Part shown: positions 1 to 7,753 of the stretch, piece after piece | How positions within the stretch are numbered: position 1 is the stretch's first letter | Layout of the letters: the number at the start of each line of letters is the position of its first letter | DNA from: Candidatus Poribacteria bacterium | GTDB taxonomy: Bacteria > Poribacteria > WGA-4E > WGA-3G | NCBI GenBank assembly: GCA_003635255.1 | Contig: PYJC01000077.1 | Span: 1-54,924 of the forward strand | DNA: 54,924 nt | Direction of reading: 5' to 3' | Position numbers and translations under genes: made by a program | Notes under the pieces: model-generated | Seen by the model: only the letters and a program-made list of their open reading frames with translations | The model's database searches: none | Told to the model about the DNA's origin: nothing

Positions 1-1
1 A

Positions 2-1114
2 GCTTTCGAGGGAAGCATAGCCCCGAAAGTTCTCTTGAAACTCCTGCTGTATCTCGAAGACAATTCAGACTTATTAAAGGAGATTACTTATATCCAAGGC
101 ATCGCAGCACTCGCAAACCATCACGAAAGTTGGATTCGATCCGTTGAGACGTGGAAAGTCAAAAAACATAATCGGAGTCGCCAATTTTCCGAACTCGCTC
201 GGCACCTACTCGCTGCTTATGAAGTGCCGTTTTTTATGGATAGCGTCTGGTTCAACGGAAACGTAACGCACCAAAACTGGTTCAAACATATCGGCACTGG
301 TCAAAATATCCGAACTGCCTCGGATATCCCTATACGACTCACGAAAAAGATGGCACACCATTTTCTTAAGGCACCGAGGCATTACACAATTGAGGAGGCA
401 CTCCGTTGGGGACAAGTACACGCCCTCGGTGGCGATAAATATTTGGCGGACGCGCTTCGAGGAACACGACTGACCGAAACTTTTAGCAACGACGATTTCT
501 GGATGAATGTGATTCGCTTCTTTATTGCGAATCCGATGTTGGATGTCAGCCATGTGAACCCGATTATTGATTATATCTGGCATCAGAAATACGAGAACCG
601 TCGGGTCTTCATTGAGAGAGGGGTTGCGAGAGAAATTGGACCGGCGCAACCGAACTTCAGTATGAGAAGGCGCACACCTGAAACGCTGCTCCGACAAGTT
701 GAGGTATGGCACGGCGAACTCGGTAGAGTATCGAAAAGCAGAGAACTTGAGTGGCACGGTTCAGAGATCGGTGAATTTCATCTTTTAGAAGGGAGTGAGG
801 CGGCGCGCAATATGAAATTCTGGTCTATTCGCGAACTGCTCAGCAGTGACGAGCTTATAGACGAAAGCCAGGCACTACGGCATTGCGTCTCAACTTATGC
901 GAGATCCTGTCATACCGGACGGTCATCGATTTGGAGCATGGAAATTGAAGATGAAAATGGACGCCGCAAGATTTTGACGATTGAGGTTGCGCCACGCGAA
1001 AAAGTTATCCGTCAGGTTCGGGGCAGGCGGAATCGTTTAGCAACACCTAAAGAGAAAAACTTGTTAGGACAGTGGGCAGAACAGGAAGGGTTGCAACTCG
1101 CTGGATACATATAG
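2..1114 (+). CDS. PcfJ-like domain protein (5' partial)
   Basis: The frame is open from base 2, and the first usable start (TTG at 35) has no clear ribosome site, so the gene very probably begins upstream of the window. About 370 residues are visible. The C-terminal third carries a PcfJ-like pattern: LRHCVSTY near residue 280 (counted from the TTG), then a basic strand with SIWSMEI, LTIEV, and the closing IRQVRGRRN. In the PcfJ family this H-C-V...Y plus Q-x-x-G-x-x-N block is the conserved core. PcfJ was named from a conjugative plasmid region, but its biochemical role is not established. No conjugation genes are visible beside it. Family assignment rests on motif recall and the function is unknown. 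Confidence 0.6.
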   Translation, partial: AFEGSIAPKVLLKLLLYLEDNSDLLKEITYIQGIAALANHHESWIRSVETWKVKKHNRSRQFSELARHLLAAYEVPFFMDSVWFNGNVTHQNWFKHIGTGQNIRTASDIPIRLTKKMAHHFLKAPRHYTIEEALRWGQVHALGGDKYLADALRGTRLTETFSNDDFWMNVIRFFIANPMLDVSHVNPIIDYIWHQKYENRRVFIERGVAREIGPAQPNFSMRRRTPETLLRQVEVWHGELGRVSKSRELEWHGSEIGEFHLLEGSEAARNMKFWSIRELLSSDELIDESQALRHCVSTYARSCHTGRSSIWSMEIEDENGRRKILTIEVAPREKVIRQVRGRRNRLATPKEKNLLGQWAEQEGLQLAGYI

Positions 1115-1120
1115 GGGACT

Positions 1121-1177
1121 GGTTGTCAGTTATCAGAGGAATGGTTGTCGGTTATCAGTACTCAGTTGTCAGTACTG
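1121..1177 (+). repeat. Degenerate 7-bp repeat array
   Basis: Successive heptamers of the type RGTTRTC follow the PcfJ-like gene: GGTTGTC AGTTATC, then GGTTGTC GGTTATC AGTACTC AGTTGTC. They belong to the same family as the arrays at 13946, 28417, 30031, 36119 and 52390. No ORF depends on the array. Confidence 0.6.
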
Positions 1178-1383
1178 CGTCTGACTGTTGGAGACTCATT
1201 GTCAAAATCAGGATTACACCGATTATGGAAGAAACTGAGATAGGGACAAGGAAGCACACGATTGGAAAATCGAAATTACCGGAGTCTTGGATGATTCTCG
1301 CTGGCATACCGAAAACGTTGATTTCTGAAGCGATTGATGGTAAACTGTTTACAGTAGCAATGCAAGCGAAAGGAGTACCCACA

Positions 1384-1632
1384 ATGGAAAATTCAACAAC
1401 TATCCAAGAAATTGTGGAGCGGTTGGACAAACTTACCCCCTGGCAACAGAAACAGATTTTGAATTCCGTTCTCTCTTTTATAGGCGAACCCATAAGAGGT
1501 ACACCGGGAAAGGAATTGCTTAAATTTGCAGGCACAATCTCGAAGGAAGACTTGGAAATTATGAAGCAGACGATTGAGGAAGGCTGCGGAATGGCATCCT
1601 TATCGCAAGGACAGCATACCAAAAAGCGTTGA
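1384..1632 (+). CDS. Antitoxin-like small protein without a partner toxin
   Basis: An 82-residue protein starting at the ATG at 1384, chosen because AAGGAG lies about 8 bases upstream and because the start then lines up with the next gene. The frame is open further upstream, but that part covers repeat DNA and is unlikely to be translated. The first 17 residues (MENSTTIQEIVERLDKL) nearly match the protein at 1718-1951, and both then show a Q-rich helix followed by a GKEL segment. The pattern resembles short antitoxins of the VapB/DUF2281 kind, with a leucine-rich N-terminal helix. No toxin ORF follows directly, because the next gene is the second antitoxin. It is either a decayed duplicate of the VapBC operon or a stand-alone regulator. 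Confidence 0.55.
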   Translation: MENSTTIQEIVERLDKLTPWQQKQILNSVLSFIGEPIRGTPGKELLKFAGTISKEDLEIMKQTIEEGCGMASLSQGQHTKKR

Positions 1633-1657
1633 TTTCTCATACGACCTGTGATAAAAT
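1629..1657 (+). promoter_or_regulatory. Predicted sigma-70 promoter for the vapBC-like pair
   Basis: TTGATT (1629-1634), a 17-bp spacer and TAAAAT (1652-1657) sit 60 bases before the antitoxin ATG at 1718. The -35 box overlaps the stop codon of the upstream lone antitoxin gene. Confidence 0.5.
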
Positions 1658-1717
1658 CTTTTTAAGAGATCAGTAGCTACAGACACACCATCCCTTAATC
1701 AAAAAGGAGGTAAAACG

Positions 1718-1951
1718 ATGGAAAATCCAACGACTATCCAAGAAATTGTAGAGCGGTTAGAAAAACTTACACTTGGACAACAGAGACAGGTCTTAGATTT
1801 TACTTTAGAGTTGTCTGGAGAATCCCCCAGAGGGATATCTGGTAAAGAGTTAATCGAATTTGCTGCTGGACTGTTCCCGCCCGAGGATATTGAAGAAATA
1901 AAACGAGCGATTGAGGAAGATTGTGGACAGATCGACAAGTCAGAATGGTAG
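1718..1951 (+). CDS. VapB-like antitoxin
   Basis: A 77-residue protein with a strong ribosome site (AAAGGAGG, about 7 bases before the ATG). It is a paralogue of the protein at 1384-1632: both begin MEN-TTIQEIVERL and share a GKEL motif in the second half. The N-terminal helix with QQRQVLDF resembles the DUF2281-type antitoxins found beside PIN toxins. Its 3' end overlaps the toxin gene by 29 bases, the usual coupling in type II toxin-antitoxin operons. By analogy it would bind and neutralise the toxin and repress the promoter at 1629. Role is inferred from position and shape; no classical AbrB or RHH motif is recognised. Confidence 0.65.
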   Translation: MENPTTIQEIVERLEKLTLGQQRQVLDFTLELSGESPRGISGKELIEFAAGLFPPEDIEEIKRAIEEDCGQIDKSEW

Positions 1952-2330
1952 GTATCTTTTAGATACCAATATTATTATCGGGATGTTTGCCGAGGACAAA
2001 GCAATCCAAGAGAAAGTACAAAATACTGAGAAATTGTTTTTGGCTTCGCCTGTGGTCGGTGAACTGTATTATGGTGCGCGGAAATCCAATAGACCTATAG
2101 AAAATCTTGTGAGAGTCAACAGACTGACCCAGCGATTTCCACTCTTTTCTTGCGGCTTGGAAACGGCACAATGGTTTGGAATCATCAAAGATCAGCTGCG
2201 TCGTAAAGGAAATCTTATTCCAGACAACGATATTTGGATTGCTGCAATTGCCATGCAACGCGGATTAATTCTCGTCACGCGAGATGCACATTTTGATGAA
2301 GTCGAATCTTTGCACACAGAATACTGGTAG
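1923..2330 (+). CDS. vapC: PIN-domain ribonuclease toxin, VapC family
   Basis: The PIN fold signature is complete: LLDTNIII near the N-terminus (Asp about residue 14), VGELYYGA (Glu about 47), PDNDIWIAA near 103 and LVTRD near 120. These supply the acidic residues that bind Mg2+ in VapC toxins, which cleave tRNA or rRNA. The start is taken as GTG at 1923, which has GAGGAAG four bases upstream; a TTG at 1911 is also in frame. The length of about 135 residues is typical. The gene overlaps the antitoxin gene by 29 bases, so the pair should be translated together. Confidence 0.85.
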   Translation: MDRSTSQNGRYLLDTNIIIGMFAEDKAIQEKVQNTEKLFLASPVVGELYYGARKSNRPIENLVRVNRLTQRFPLFSCGLETAQWFGIIKDQLRRKGNLIPDNDIWIAAIAMQRGLILVTRDAHFDEVESLHTEYW

Positions 2331-2333
2331 ATA

Positions 2334-3701
2334 CTACACCAACAACAGATACGGATCTTGAATACAATCAGAAACTGTTTGCAGGAACTGTGCAGCGGGT
2401 GCGCCGTCTACGACACGATGATCAAACGTTAGACTCAGCGTCAGCATGCTCCGAACAACAATCTCATCTTCGTGAACGATTGGCTTCTTCAGAATCCGTC
2501 CTACCCCAAGAATAGCACTCTCCGGTGGATTGATGATGGGTGTGAACGCATCAATCCCGAAGTTTCCGAGATTCGTAATCGTAAAAGTGCCCCCTTGAAG
2601 TTCTCCCGGTGTTAACTGATTACTCCTTGCCCGTTCAGCGAAATTTTTTACCTGCTCCGAGATCTCCGATAACCTCTCTCTGTCGGCATTGCGGATGACC
2701 GGTACCACTAACCCATCCTCCAGTGCGACTGCCACCCCAATGTTAATTTCCCGCAATAAATGAATCCCTTCATCCGTGAGGGTTGCGTTGAGACGTGGAT
2801 GTTCCAATAAAGCATTTGCGACGACTTTTACAAGCAGGTCGGTGTAGGTGATCTTTACCTCTCTCGCTTGTAGTTTATCGTTAAGCATCCCGCGTAACTC
2901 AACGAAGGCAGTCGCGTCCACCTCGGTATGGAGCGTGACACTGGCATTCGTTTGAAGGCTCAAAGTCATCCGTTCTGCGATGATTCCACGGATGCCGTCC
3001 ATAGGAATAACTTCGGTTGCCTGCTCAAGTGCGGGTGTCTCTATAACAGGCATTTCAGGTGCTGTGCTGGCTGCCTGTAGGACATCATCTCGGACGATTC
3101 TGCCATCGGGTCCAGAACCGGCAATTAAACTGAGATCGATGCCGTGCTCTTTTGCGAGTCTTCGTGCAAGGGGAGATGCCTTCAGACGCAGGGTTTCGGC
3201 TTCGGTTGGCACTGGTGCCCTCAAGTCAATATACCGTTGGACATCGGCTTCAAGGATACGTCCACCCGGTCCAGAGGCAGTAACTTGAGTCAAGTCGATA
3301 GCGAGTTTCTCCGCAAGTTGACGTGCTGCTGGGGAGGCTTTAGGCGCGACAGCGGTAGGTGCTGGCGTTGTCTTCGGTTGTGCGGGTTGTACCGGTGCTT
3401 CTTGCTCCGGTTCCTGCGTTTCCATAACTGCTGCATCCGCCTCAACGCGTGGTACGTCCTCTCCGGGTGCGCCGATAATCGCTAACAAGGCGTTGACAGG
3501 GACATTGGCACCTTCCTCAGCAAGTAATTGCACGATAACACCGTCGGTAGGGGATTCCTGTTCATGGACGACCTTATCGGTTTCAATCTCTAACAAAGGT
3601 TGCCCCTCCGTAACGGTATCGCCTTCCTTAACGAGCCATTTCCCGATTTTCCCTTTGGTCATCGTCTGATCCATCTGAAGCATTTTCAATTCAACTGCCA
3701 T
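2334..3701 (-). CDS. Dihydrolipoamide acyltransferase, E2 of a 2-oxoacid dehydrogenase complex
   Basis: A 455-residue E2 subunit, which transfers acyl groups from the E1-loaded lipoyl arm to CoA. Visible parts are one lipoyl domain (residues 1-80, lipoyl Lys43 in ETDKV), then two peripheral-subunit-binding domains (about 121-158 and 174-210, both beginning KASP-AR-LA and ending GGRI/DGRI), then the catalytic domain from about 230 with HRVVDG near the end. One lipoyl plus two binding domains is unusual, since one binding domain is the norm. E1 and E3 are not in the window, so substrate (pyruvate or branched-chain) cannot be decided. The ATG at 3701 follows the dispersed leader repeat with AAGG 12 bases upstream. 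Confidence 0.9.
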   Translation of the reverse strand: MAVELKMLQMDQTMTKGKIGKWLVKEGDTVTEGQPLLEIETDKVVHEQESPTDGVIVQLLAEEGANVPVNALLAIIGAPGEDVPRVEADAAVMETQEPEQEAPVQPAQPKTTPAPTAVAPKASPAARQLAEKLAIDLTQVTASGPGGRILEADVQRYIDLRAPVPTEAETLRLKASPLARRLAKEHGIDLSLIAGSGPDGRIVRDDVLQAASTAPEMPVIETPALEQATEVIPMDGIRGIIAERMTLSLQTNASVTLHTEVDATAFVELRGMLNDKLQAREVKITYTDLLVKVVANALLEHPRLNATLTDEGIHLLREINIGVAVALEDGLVVPVIRNADRERLSEISEQVKNFAERARSNQLTPGELQGGTFTITNLGNFGIDAFTPIINPPESAILGVGRILKKPIVHEDEIVVRSMLTLSLTFDHRVVDGAPAAQFLQTVSDCIQDPYLLLV

Positions 3702-3790
3702 TATTTTAAGTTTCCTTGCGGTTCGGTCAGATAGGTTTGATAAAACACGTATCTTTCCGTAGAATCGCCCTCCATTTCATTACGGGCTTG
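3702..3790 (-). repeat. Dispersed 5' leader element, copy A1
   Basis: Read on the minus strand toward the E2 gene, it starts CCCGTAATGAAATGGAGGG, contains TCTACGGAAAG and ends ACCGAACCGCAAGGAAAC just before the ATG. It matches copies at 27272, 31607 and 47232, and more loosely 3826 and 5355. The AAGG acts as the Shine-Dalgarno. A 17-codon ORF runs inside it from ATG at 3780 to TGA at 3727. Confidence 0.7.
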
Positions 3791-3806
3791 CGGCTTTGAA
3801 GTTCAA

Positions 3807-3825
3807 AAAAAACCGTAGGTTTTTT
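3807..3825. terminator. Small AT-rich hairpin between two leader copies
   Basis: AAAAAACC / GTA / GGTTTTTT forms an 8-bp stem with a 3-base loop, with T-runs on both strands, so it could stop transcription in either direction. It sits exactly where copy A2 of the leader would be expected to meet a start codon. The stem is mostly A-T, so termination strength is doubtful. Confidence 0.35.
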
Positions 3826-3919
3826 ATTTTCCTTGCGGTTCAATCGGGATAGTTTTACGGGAACGATCCTCTCCGTATACCCGGTTTTCCACCACGTTGC
3901 TTGGGCTTATGCTCACGGG
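3826..3919 (-). repeat. Dispersed 5' leader element, copy A2 (no gene attached)
   Basis: This copy is closest to the one at 5355: both contain AAGCCCAAGCAAC, TATACGGAGAGGATCGT and GAACCGCAAGGAAA on the minus strand. It is not followed by a start codon but by the hairpin at 3807, then copy A1. It is therefore either a leftover or the upstream half of a double leader for the E2 gene. Confidence 0.65.
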
Positions 3920-3957
3920 TTGATGAAGAACCGACGGCTATTTTTTCGCTAAGTCGG

Positions 3958-4266
3958 TTATGACTGTGACTCAATCAATTCAATCAGGAGTTCAACATTC
4001 GCGTCTTTTTCTAAAATGAGCGCGAATTTGTGGTATTCCTCGCCTTTGAAGATCGCTTGAACGAAAGGACTAAATGCAATTAAAAATTGACTGCCCAAAA
4101 AGTTCAGCGGCTTACAAGTTTCCAAAGCGATAATTGCGGGTGTGGTCAGACTGCGTCGCACGATCCACGTCGCTGCCTTCTCAAGTAGGGCACGCTGTTC
4201 CGCTTCTGGGATGTCCTCAAGGACGGTCGGTATTTCGTTGTTCAGTTCGTTGTTTGGATTGAGCAT
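3958..4266 (-). CDS. Hypothetical protein, 102 residues
   Basis: An acidic protein with no recognised family. The first 20 residues are rich in Asn and Glu. A helix with EQRALLEKAATWIVRR follows, then a hydrophobic middle (FLGSQFLIAFSPF) and a C-terminal helix ending in repeated Glu and Leu. The hydrophobic middle is too short and interrupted for a sure membrane segment. The start has AGGTG about 6 bases upstream. It lies 47 bases after the Gfo/Idh/MocA gene on the same strand and may be cotranscribed with it. Codon usage and the clean start support a real gene. Confidence 0.6.
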   Translation of the reverse strand: MLNPNNELNNEIPTVLEDIPEAEQRALLEKAATWIVRRSLTTPAIIALETCKPLNFLGSQFLIAFSPFVQAIFKGEEYHKFALILEKDANVELLIELIESQS

Positions 4267-4313
4267 AGTTTACACCTATCCGACACGTATCGCTTTAGAA
4301 ACACGAGTTCGTC

Positions 4314-5354
4314 TTAGAGGTCCAAGTCGCTGAGGTAGTCAGCAATCTGCTTGGGTTGTCCATCAAGGGTTGTCTCCATTGCAGCGATAACAAGCACGAA
4401 ACTTTTGATATTGTCTTCAATCCGTGTATCAGACGGTTCACCGCCATCAAGCCAATTCAGGAACTCATCGAACAGATGCTGATGTGCGTGATAAGGGATT
4501 GGCGGTGCCTCGTAGACTTCTGTCTCGCCACCGACGCGATGTATCGTCATCTGGTTTCCGCCTGCGATTTCGACTGCGCCCTCTTCAAACTCAGCGCGGT
4601 AGTGTTCAGAATTCCAACAATTAATGATCCCCGCGGAGGAGCTGTTTCCTTCATAAGAGGTGTGGACCCCGTTATCCATGCGCATCATATAGAAGCCGCT
4701 TGAATAATGTTTAAAACTTGACCATTCGGGATTCCAACCGAATCCGATCAGCGTTTCACAGTCCCCGCCGGAGAGGAACCGGAGCATGTCTAAATGATGA
4801 ACGGAGCCTTCAAAGAGGAGTGCGAAATCCATATCGTGCCGCCAATCCCTTCCCCATGAGAGATAACGACGGTAATCACACGCGTATCTACCCACAATGT
4901 GCTGGAGCCGTCCTAACCTACCTTCATCACGGATACGAATCAATTCCTGTTTATTATCGGCATAGCGATAGTTTTGGATGATAGCACACGGCAACCCTGT
5001 TTTTTGTGCAGTGCGTACCATCGCTTTCGCTGCATCCAAGGTGTCGGCAATCGGTTTCTCGCAGATAACAGGCATCCCGTTTTCCATAGCGGCAATTGCA
5101 GCGGGACTGTGGAATTGTGGAGGGGTCGCCACACCACAAAAGTCAGCCTTGACCTCTGCACACGCCTCGTTAAAGTCTGTGAAGCGTTGTGAAGTGCTGA
5201 GTCCTAACGTTTCGCCTTGTGCTTCGAGAACGTCTGTATTCACGTCTGCCAAACCGATGATTTCAATTCGATCACTGAAATTACTGGTGAAGTTGTGGAT
5301 CCAGCCACCTGCCATACCACTTCCACCAATCATCAAACATGTTCGTTTCGCCAT
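4314..5354 (-). CDS. Gfo/Idh/MocA family NAD(P)-dependent oxidoreductase
   Basis: A 346-residue enzyme with an N-terminal Rossmann fold: a hydrophobic strand then GGSGMAGG around residues 9-16, and an acidic end of the second strand (GLADVN). The conserved CEKP motif of the family follows (VICEKPIA, about residue 98), where the Lys contacts substrate or cofactor. The C-terminal half is the alpha/beta substrate domain typical of inositol or sugar dehydrogenases. Substrate cannot be read from sequence. The ATG follows leader copy B, whose AAGG lies 12 bases upstream. Confidence 0.88.
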   Translation of the reverse strand: MAKRTCLMIGGSGMAGGWIHNFTSNFSDRIEIIGLADVNTDVLEAQGETLGLSTSQRFTDFNEACAEVKADFCGVATPPQFHSPAAIAAMENGMPVICEKPIADTLDAAKAMVRTAQKTGLPCAIIQNYRYADNKQELIRIRDEGRLGRLQHIVGRYACDYRRYLSWGRDWRHDMDFALLFEGSVHHLDMLRFLSGGDCETLIGFGWNPEWSSFKHYSSGFYMMRMDNGVHTSYEGNSSSAGIINCWNSEHYRAEFEEGAVEIAGGNQMTIHRVGGETEVYEAPPIPYHAHQHLFDEFLNWLDGGEPSDTRIEDNIKSFVLVIAAMETTLDGQPKQIADYLSDLDL

Positions 5355-5449
5355 ATTTTTAACTTTCCTTGCGGTTCGATAAGGCTGATTTTCAGGGACG
5401 ATCCTCTCCGTATATCCAGCCCGGCGTGTTGCTTGGGCTTACGTGCCCT
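5355..5449 (-). repeat. Dispersed 5' leader element, copy B
   Basis: Minus-strand reading ends TTATCGAACCGCAAGGAAAG, then AT-rich bases and the ATG of the oxidoreductase. Together with copy A2 it forms one subtype, sharing AAGCCCAAGCAAC and TATACGGAGAGGATCGT. No internal ATG ORF is present. Confidence 0.65.
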
Positions 5450-5511
5450 GCCTAAACCCTAATCTTTAGGTTATAAAAGATAAACTAATATTATTATACT
5501 TGAAAATGTTC

Positions 5512-6024
5512 TCACACGGTAGATTTCTGCATCAGTTTGCCGCGCAAAACGTAATCGTCTTTACCATAGCGGACGCGTTCAAACTCAGCTTCAGTAGCCT
5601 CACGTCGCACCTTCGCCGGTACTCCCATTGCAATGGTTCCTGACGGGATGTCTTGTCCCTCACGGACAAGCGTTCCAGCGGCGACAATAGCACGCTCGCC
5701 AATCACTGAACCCGTCAAGAGGATTGCCCCCATACCGATGAGTGCCTCGTTGCCGATCGTGCAGCTATGGAGAATCGCACCGTGACCGATGGTAACATCA
5801 TCACCGATAAGGCACGGAATCTCTTTGTCCATGTGTATCACTGCACCGTCCTGAACATTGGTGCGACATCCGATTCGGATCGGTTCTAAATCTCCGCGTA
5901 GCACGCTGTTAAACCAGATGCTCGATTCTTCACCGATCGTTACATCGCCAATAATCATCGCCCCCGGAGCGACAAAGACGGAAGGATGCACATTTGGTGT
6001 TATGCCCTCGTATTCTATCAACAT
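5512..6024 (-). CDS. Gamma-class carbonic anhydrase-like protein (YrdA/PaaY group)
   Basis: A 170-residue left-handed beta-helix protein with repeated hexapeptides such as VTIGEE, VTIGHG, CTIGNE and SVIGER. Three histidines sit where the zinc ligands of gamma carbonic anhydrases lie: His64 in VIHMD, His81 and His86 in HGAILH, with the expected five-residue spacing of the last two. Family members form trimers, and some hydrate CO2 while others act on unknown substrates. AAGG lies about 10 bases before the ATG. The gene starts 31 bases after the ABC permease on the same strand and may be the last gene of that operon. Confidence 0.88.
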   Translation of the reverse strand: MLIEYEGITPNVHPSVFVAPGAMIIGDVTIGEESSIWFNSVLRGDLEPIRIGCRTNVQDGAVIHMDKEIPCLIGDDVTIGHGAILHSCTIGNEALIGMGAILLTGSVIGERAIVAAGTLVREGQDIPSGTIAMGVPAKVRREATEAEFERVRYGKDDYVLRGKLMQKSTV

Positions 6025-6055
6025 TTTTAATTTACCTTAGTGTTAATGACAAACT

Positions 6056-7753
6056 TTACTGTTGTGCGACCAATAAGCTGCGCAGGTTTCTTATTCCCCA
6101 CTTACAAGACACCACGAATACGCCTGTGAGGATAGTTACCAGCATTATAAAAAGAACGAGGCTCTCGGTATACCACGCTATTACTGGCGCAATAACAAGT
6201 CCCATATCAACAGCGAGTGTCACAGTGAAGGTTATAACTCGCAAAAACGGCTTCGGTTGATGTGTCAGTTCCGCCATCCATGGGAGTGTTCCAATTGCTG
6301 TATTCAATGCACACGCTGTTGGCAGCATCATCACAGGTGTCAACAGCACCGGCATCCAAACATCCATTGGCATTCGGAGGAGATAAATAGCGACCCAGGA
6401 CCAGAATTCGGCATAAACCAACGCACAGAGAAGTGCTGTCAAGAATTTGCTTGTGTACACCAGTTTCGGTGTGACGGGAGCAGACTTCAGGATCCACCAC
6501 GTTTTTGCCTCGTCCCGAATACCGTTACAACTGATACCGAAAGTAATAAGAATGCTGTAAAGTACGACCTGTACTGTGAGAATCTCCGCAGTGTTTGAAT
6601 CCGGGGTGCTCCCGCGTGCCAGCAATACACCGATGTGAACCCCTAAAAAAAGCGTAAGCATTATAATAGCAATAAGCCGCCCACTATGCCTGACGAAGAT
6701 TAGAAAATCTTTTAACATCATAGTCCTGATTTTGCCGCGACCGAGTGCTATGGCAATACCTTTTAGGTGCGATGCTTTAGGATCACCGTTGCTCCGTACG
6801 GATTTACGCTTGGCTTTCAATTGGCGGATATTTTCCCAACCATGCTGATAAATCAGTTGTGCGATGAGGGTTGCCATTCCTATAGAAACGAGACTACCAG
6901 CGATACCGCCGAGTGCCCATCTTAATCGGACCCCTATTGCGGTTTCAGTCGTCCAAATTAACAGAAGTTTGCCCATCCATTCGTGTGGATACCATTTAGT
7001 GCTTGTCGTCGCTGTTTCCGAGGATACCCAATCAAGCAAAAACCGATTTACTGCTATCGACTCAAAAGAAGTAAACAGCGTCAAGGATAACAAAAAACCT
7101 ACTGTCACGCCAACCGCTGTACCGAGTACTTTGAGTGTTGCGAGGAGCCACCCCGATGAAAAGAAACGAGCGATCAACATGACACTGATGGTAACATAAC
7201 TCGTTATTATTACGAGAAGACATAGGCATGTTGGAAATAGAGCTGCATAAAAATGCCACGGCAATTCAAATATTAGACCGAACACCACCCACGGGGGTCC
7301 TAAAAAGCAGAATATGCTCAGAAATCGGGTGATGGTAAGATGGACGAACTTATATCCAAAAATTGCCACCGGATGCATTGGCGCGGCATGTAAGAGCGCG
7401 GTATCCGGTGCTTCATATAGGTTTTTCAGTGAACTCTCCATCAACTCCTTTGCAACGACAATAATAGCAAACGCCATGAAACCGTTAATTACGCCCAACA
7501 GAAGCGTAGGATCCGCTTCTGTCAATCGCAAATGGCTGAAAAGGGAGTTGCCTAACACCGATAAAGCGACGACGAAGACGAGGTAACCTATCCCTTTTAA
7601 AACGCCTTTCCGCCATGTCTCCCCACCGTGTTTCAGACTATTTACCCATCCCTGCCAATCCGCTTTTAAGAGAACCTTAATATTTTTTAACATTTTCACT
7701 TGATATGTTACTATGGATCCTTCCAGTCTCTGTTGTTCCAAATTTTCAGACAT
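6056..7753 (-). CDS. ABC transporter membrane subunit
   Basis: A 565-residue integral membrane protein with about a dozen hydrophobic segments, for instance IGYLVFVVALSVL near residue 60, LLGVINGFMAFAIIVVA near 95 and several between 430 and 550. No ATPase motifs are present. It overlaps the ATPase gene by 8 bases, so the two form one exporter. The long N-terminal soluble stretch and even spread of helices resemble ABC-2 type permeases of unknown cargo. The ATG at 7753 gives the overlap; a second ATG at 7692 is an alternative start. Confidence 0.75.
   Translation of the reverse strand: MSENLEQQRLEGSIVTYQVKMLKNIKVLLKADWQGWVNSLKHGGETWRKGVLKGIGYLVFVVALSVLGNSLFSHLRLTEADPTLLLGVINGFMAFAIIVVAKELMESSLKNLYEAPDTALLHAAPMHPVAIFGYKFVHLTITRFLSIFCFLGPPWVVFGLIFELPWHFYAALFPTCLCLLVIITSYVTISVMLIARFFSSGWLLATLKVLGTAVGVTVGFLLSLTLFTSFESIAVNRFLLDWVSSETATTSTKWYPHEWMGKLLLIWTTETAIGVRLRWALGGIAGSLVSIGMATLIAQLIYQHGWENIRQLKAKRKSVRSNGDPKASHLKGIAIALGRGKIRTMMLKDFLIFVRHSGRLIAIIMLTLFLGVHIGVLLARGSTPDSNTAEILTVQVVLYSILITFGISCNGIRDEAKTWWILKSAPVTPKLVYTSKFLTALLCALVYAEFWSWVAIYLLRMPMDVWMPVLLTPVMMLPTACALNTAIGTLPWMAELTHQPKPFLRVITFTVTLAVDMGLVIAPVIAWYTESLVLFIMLVTILTGVFVVSCKWGIRNLRSLLVAQQ

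Noticed and set aside
206..757. Long open frame on the minus strand inside the PcfJ-like gene
   Set aside because: No family pattern and no ribosome site; it is the reverse shadow of a well-supported gene.
1072..1383. N-terminal extension of the lone antitoxin frame
   Set aside because: Overlaps the end of the PcfJ-like gene and repeat DNA; the ribosome site and paralogue comparison place the start at 1384.
1155..1640. Minus-strand open frame of 161 codons opposite the lone antitoxin
   Set aside because: It mirrors the plus-strand antitoxin gene, which has a good ribosome site and a paralogue next door.
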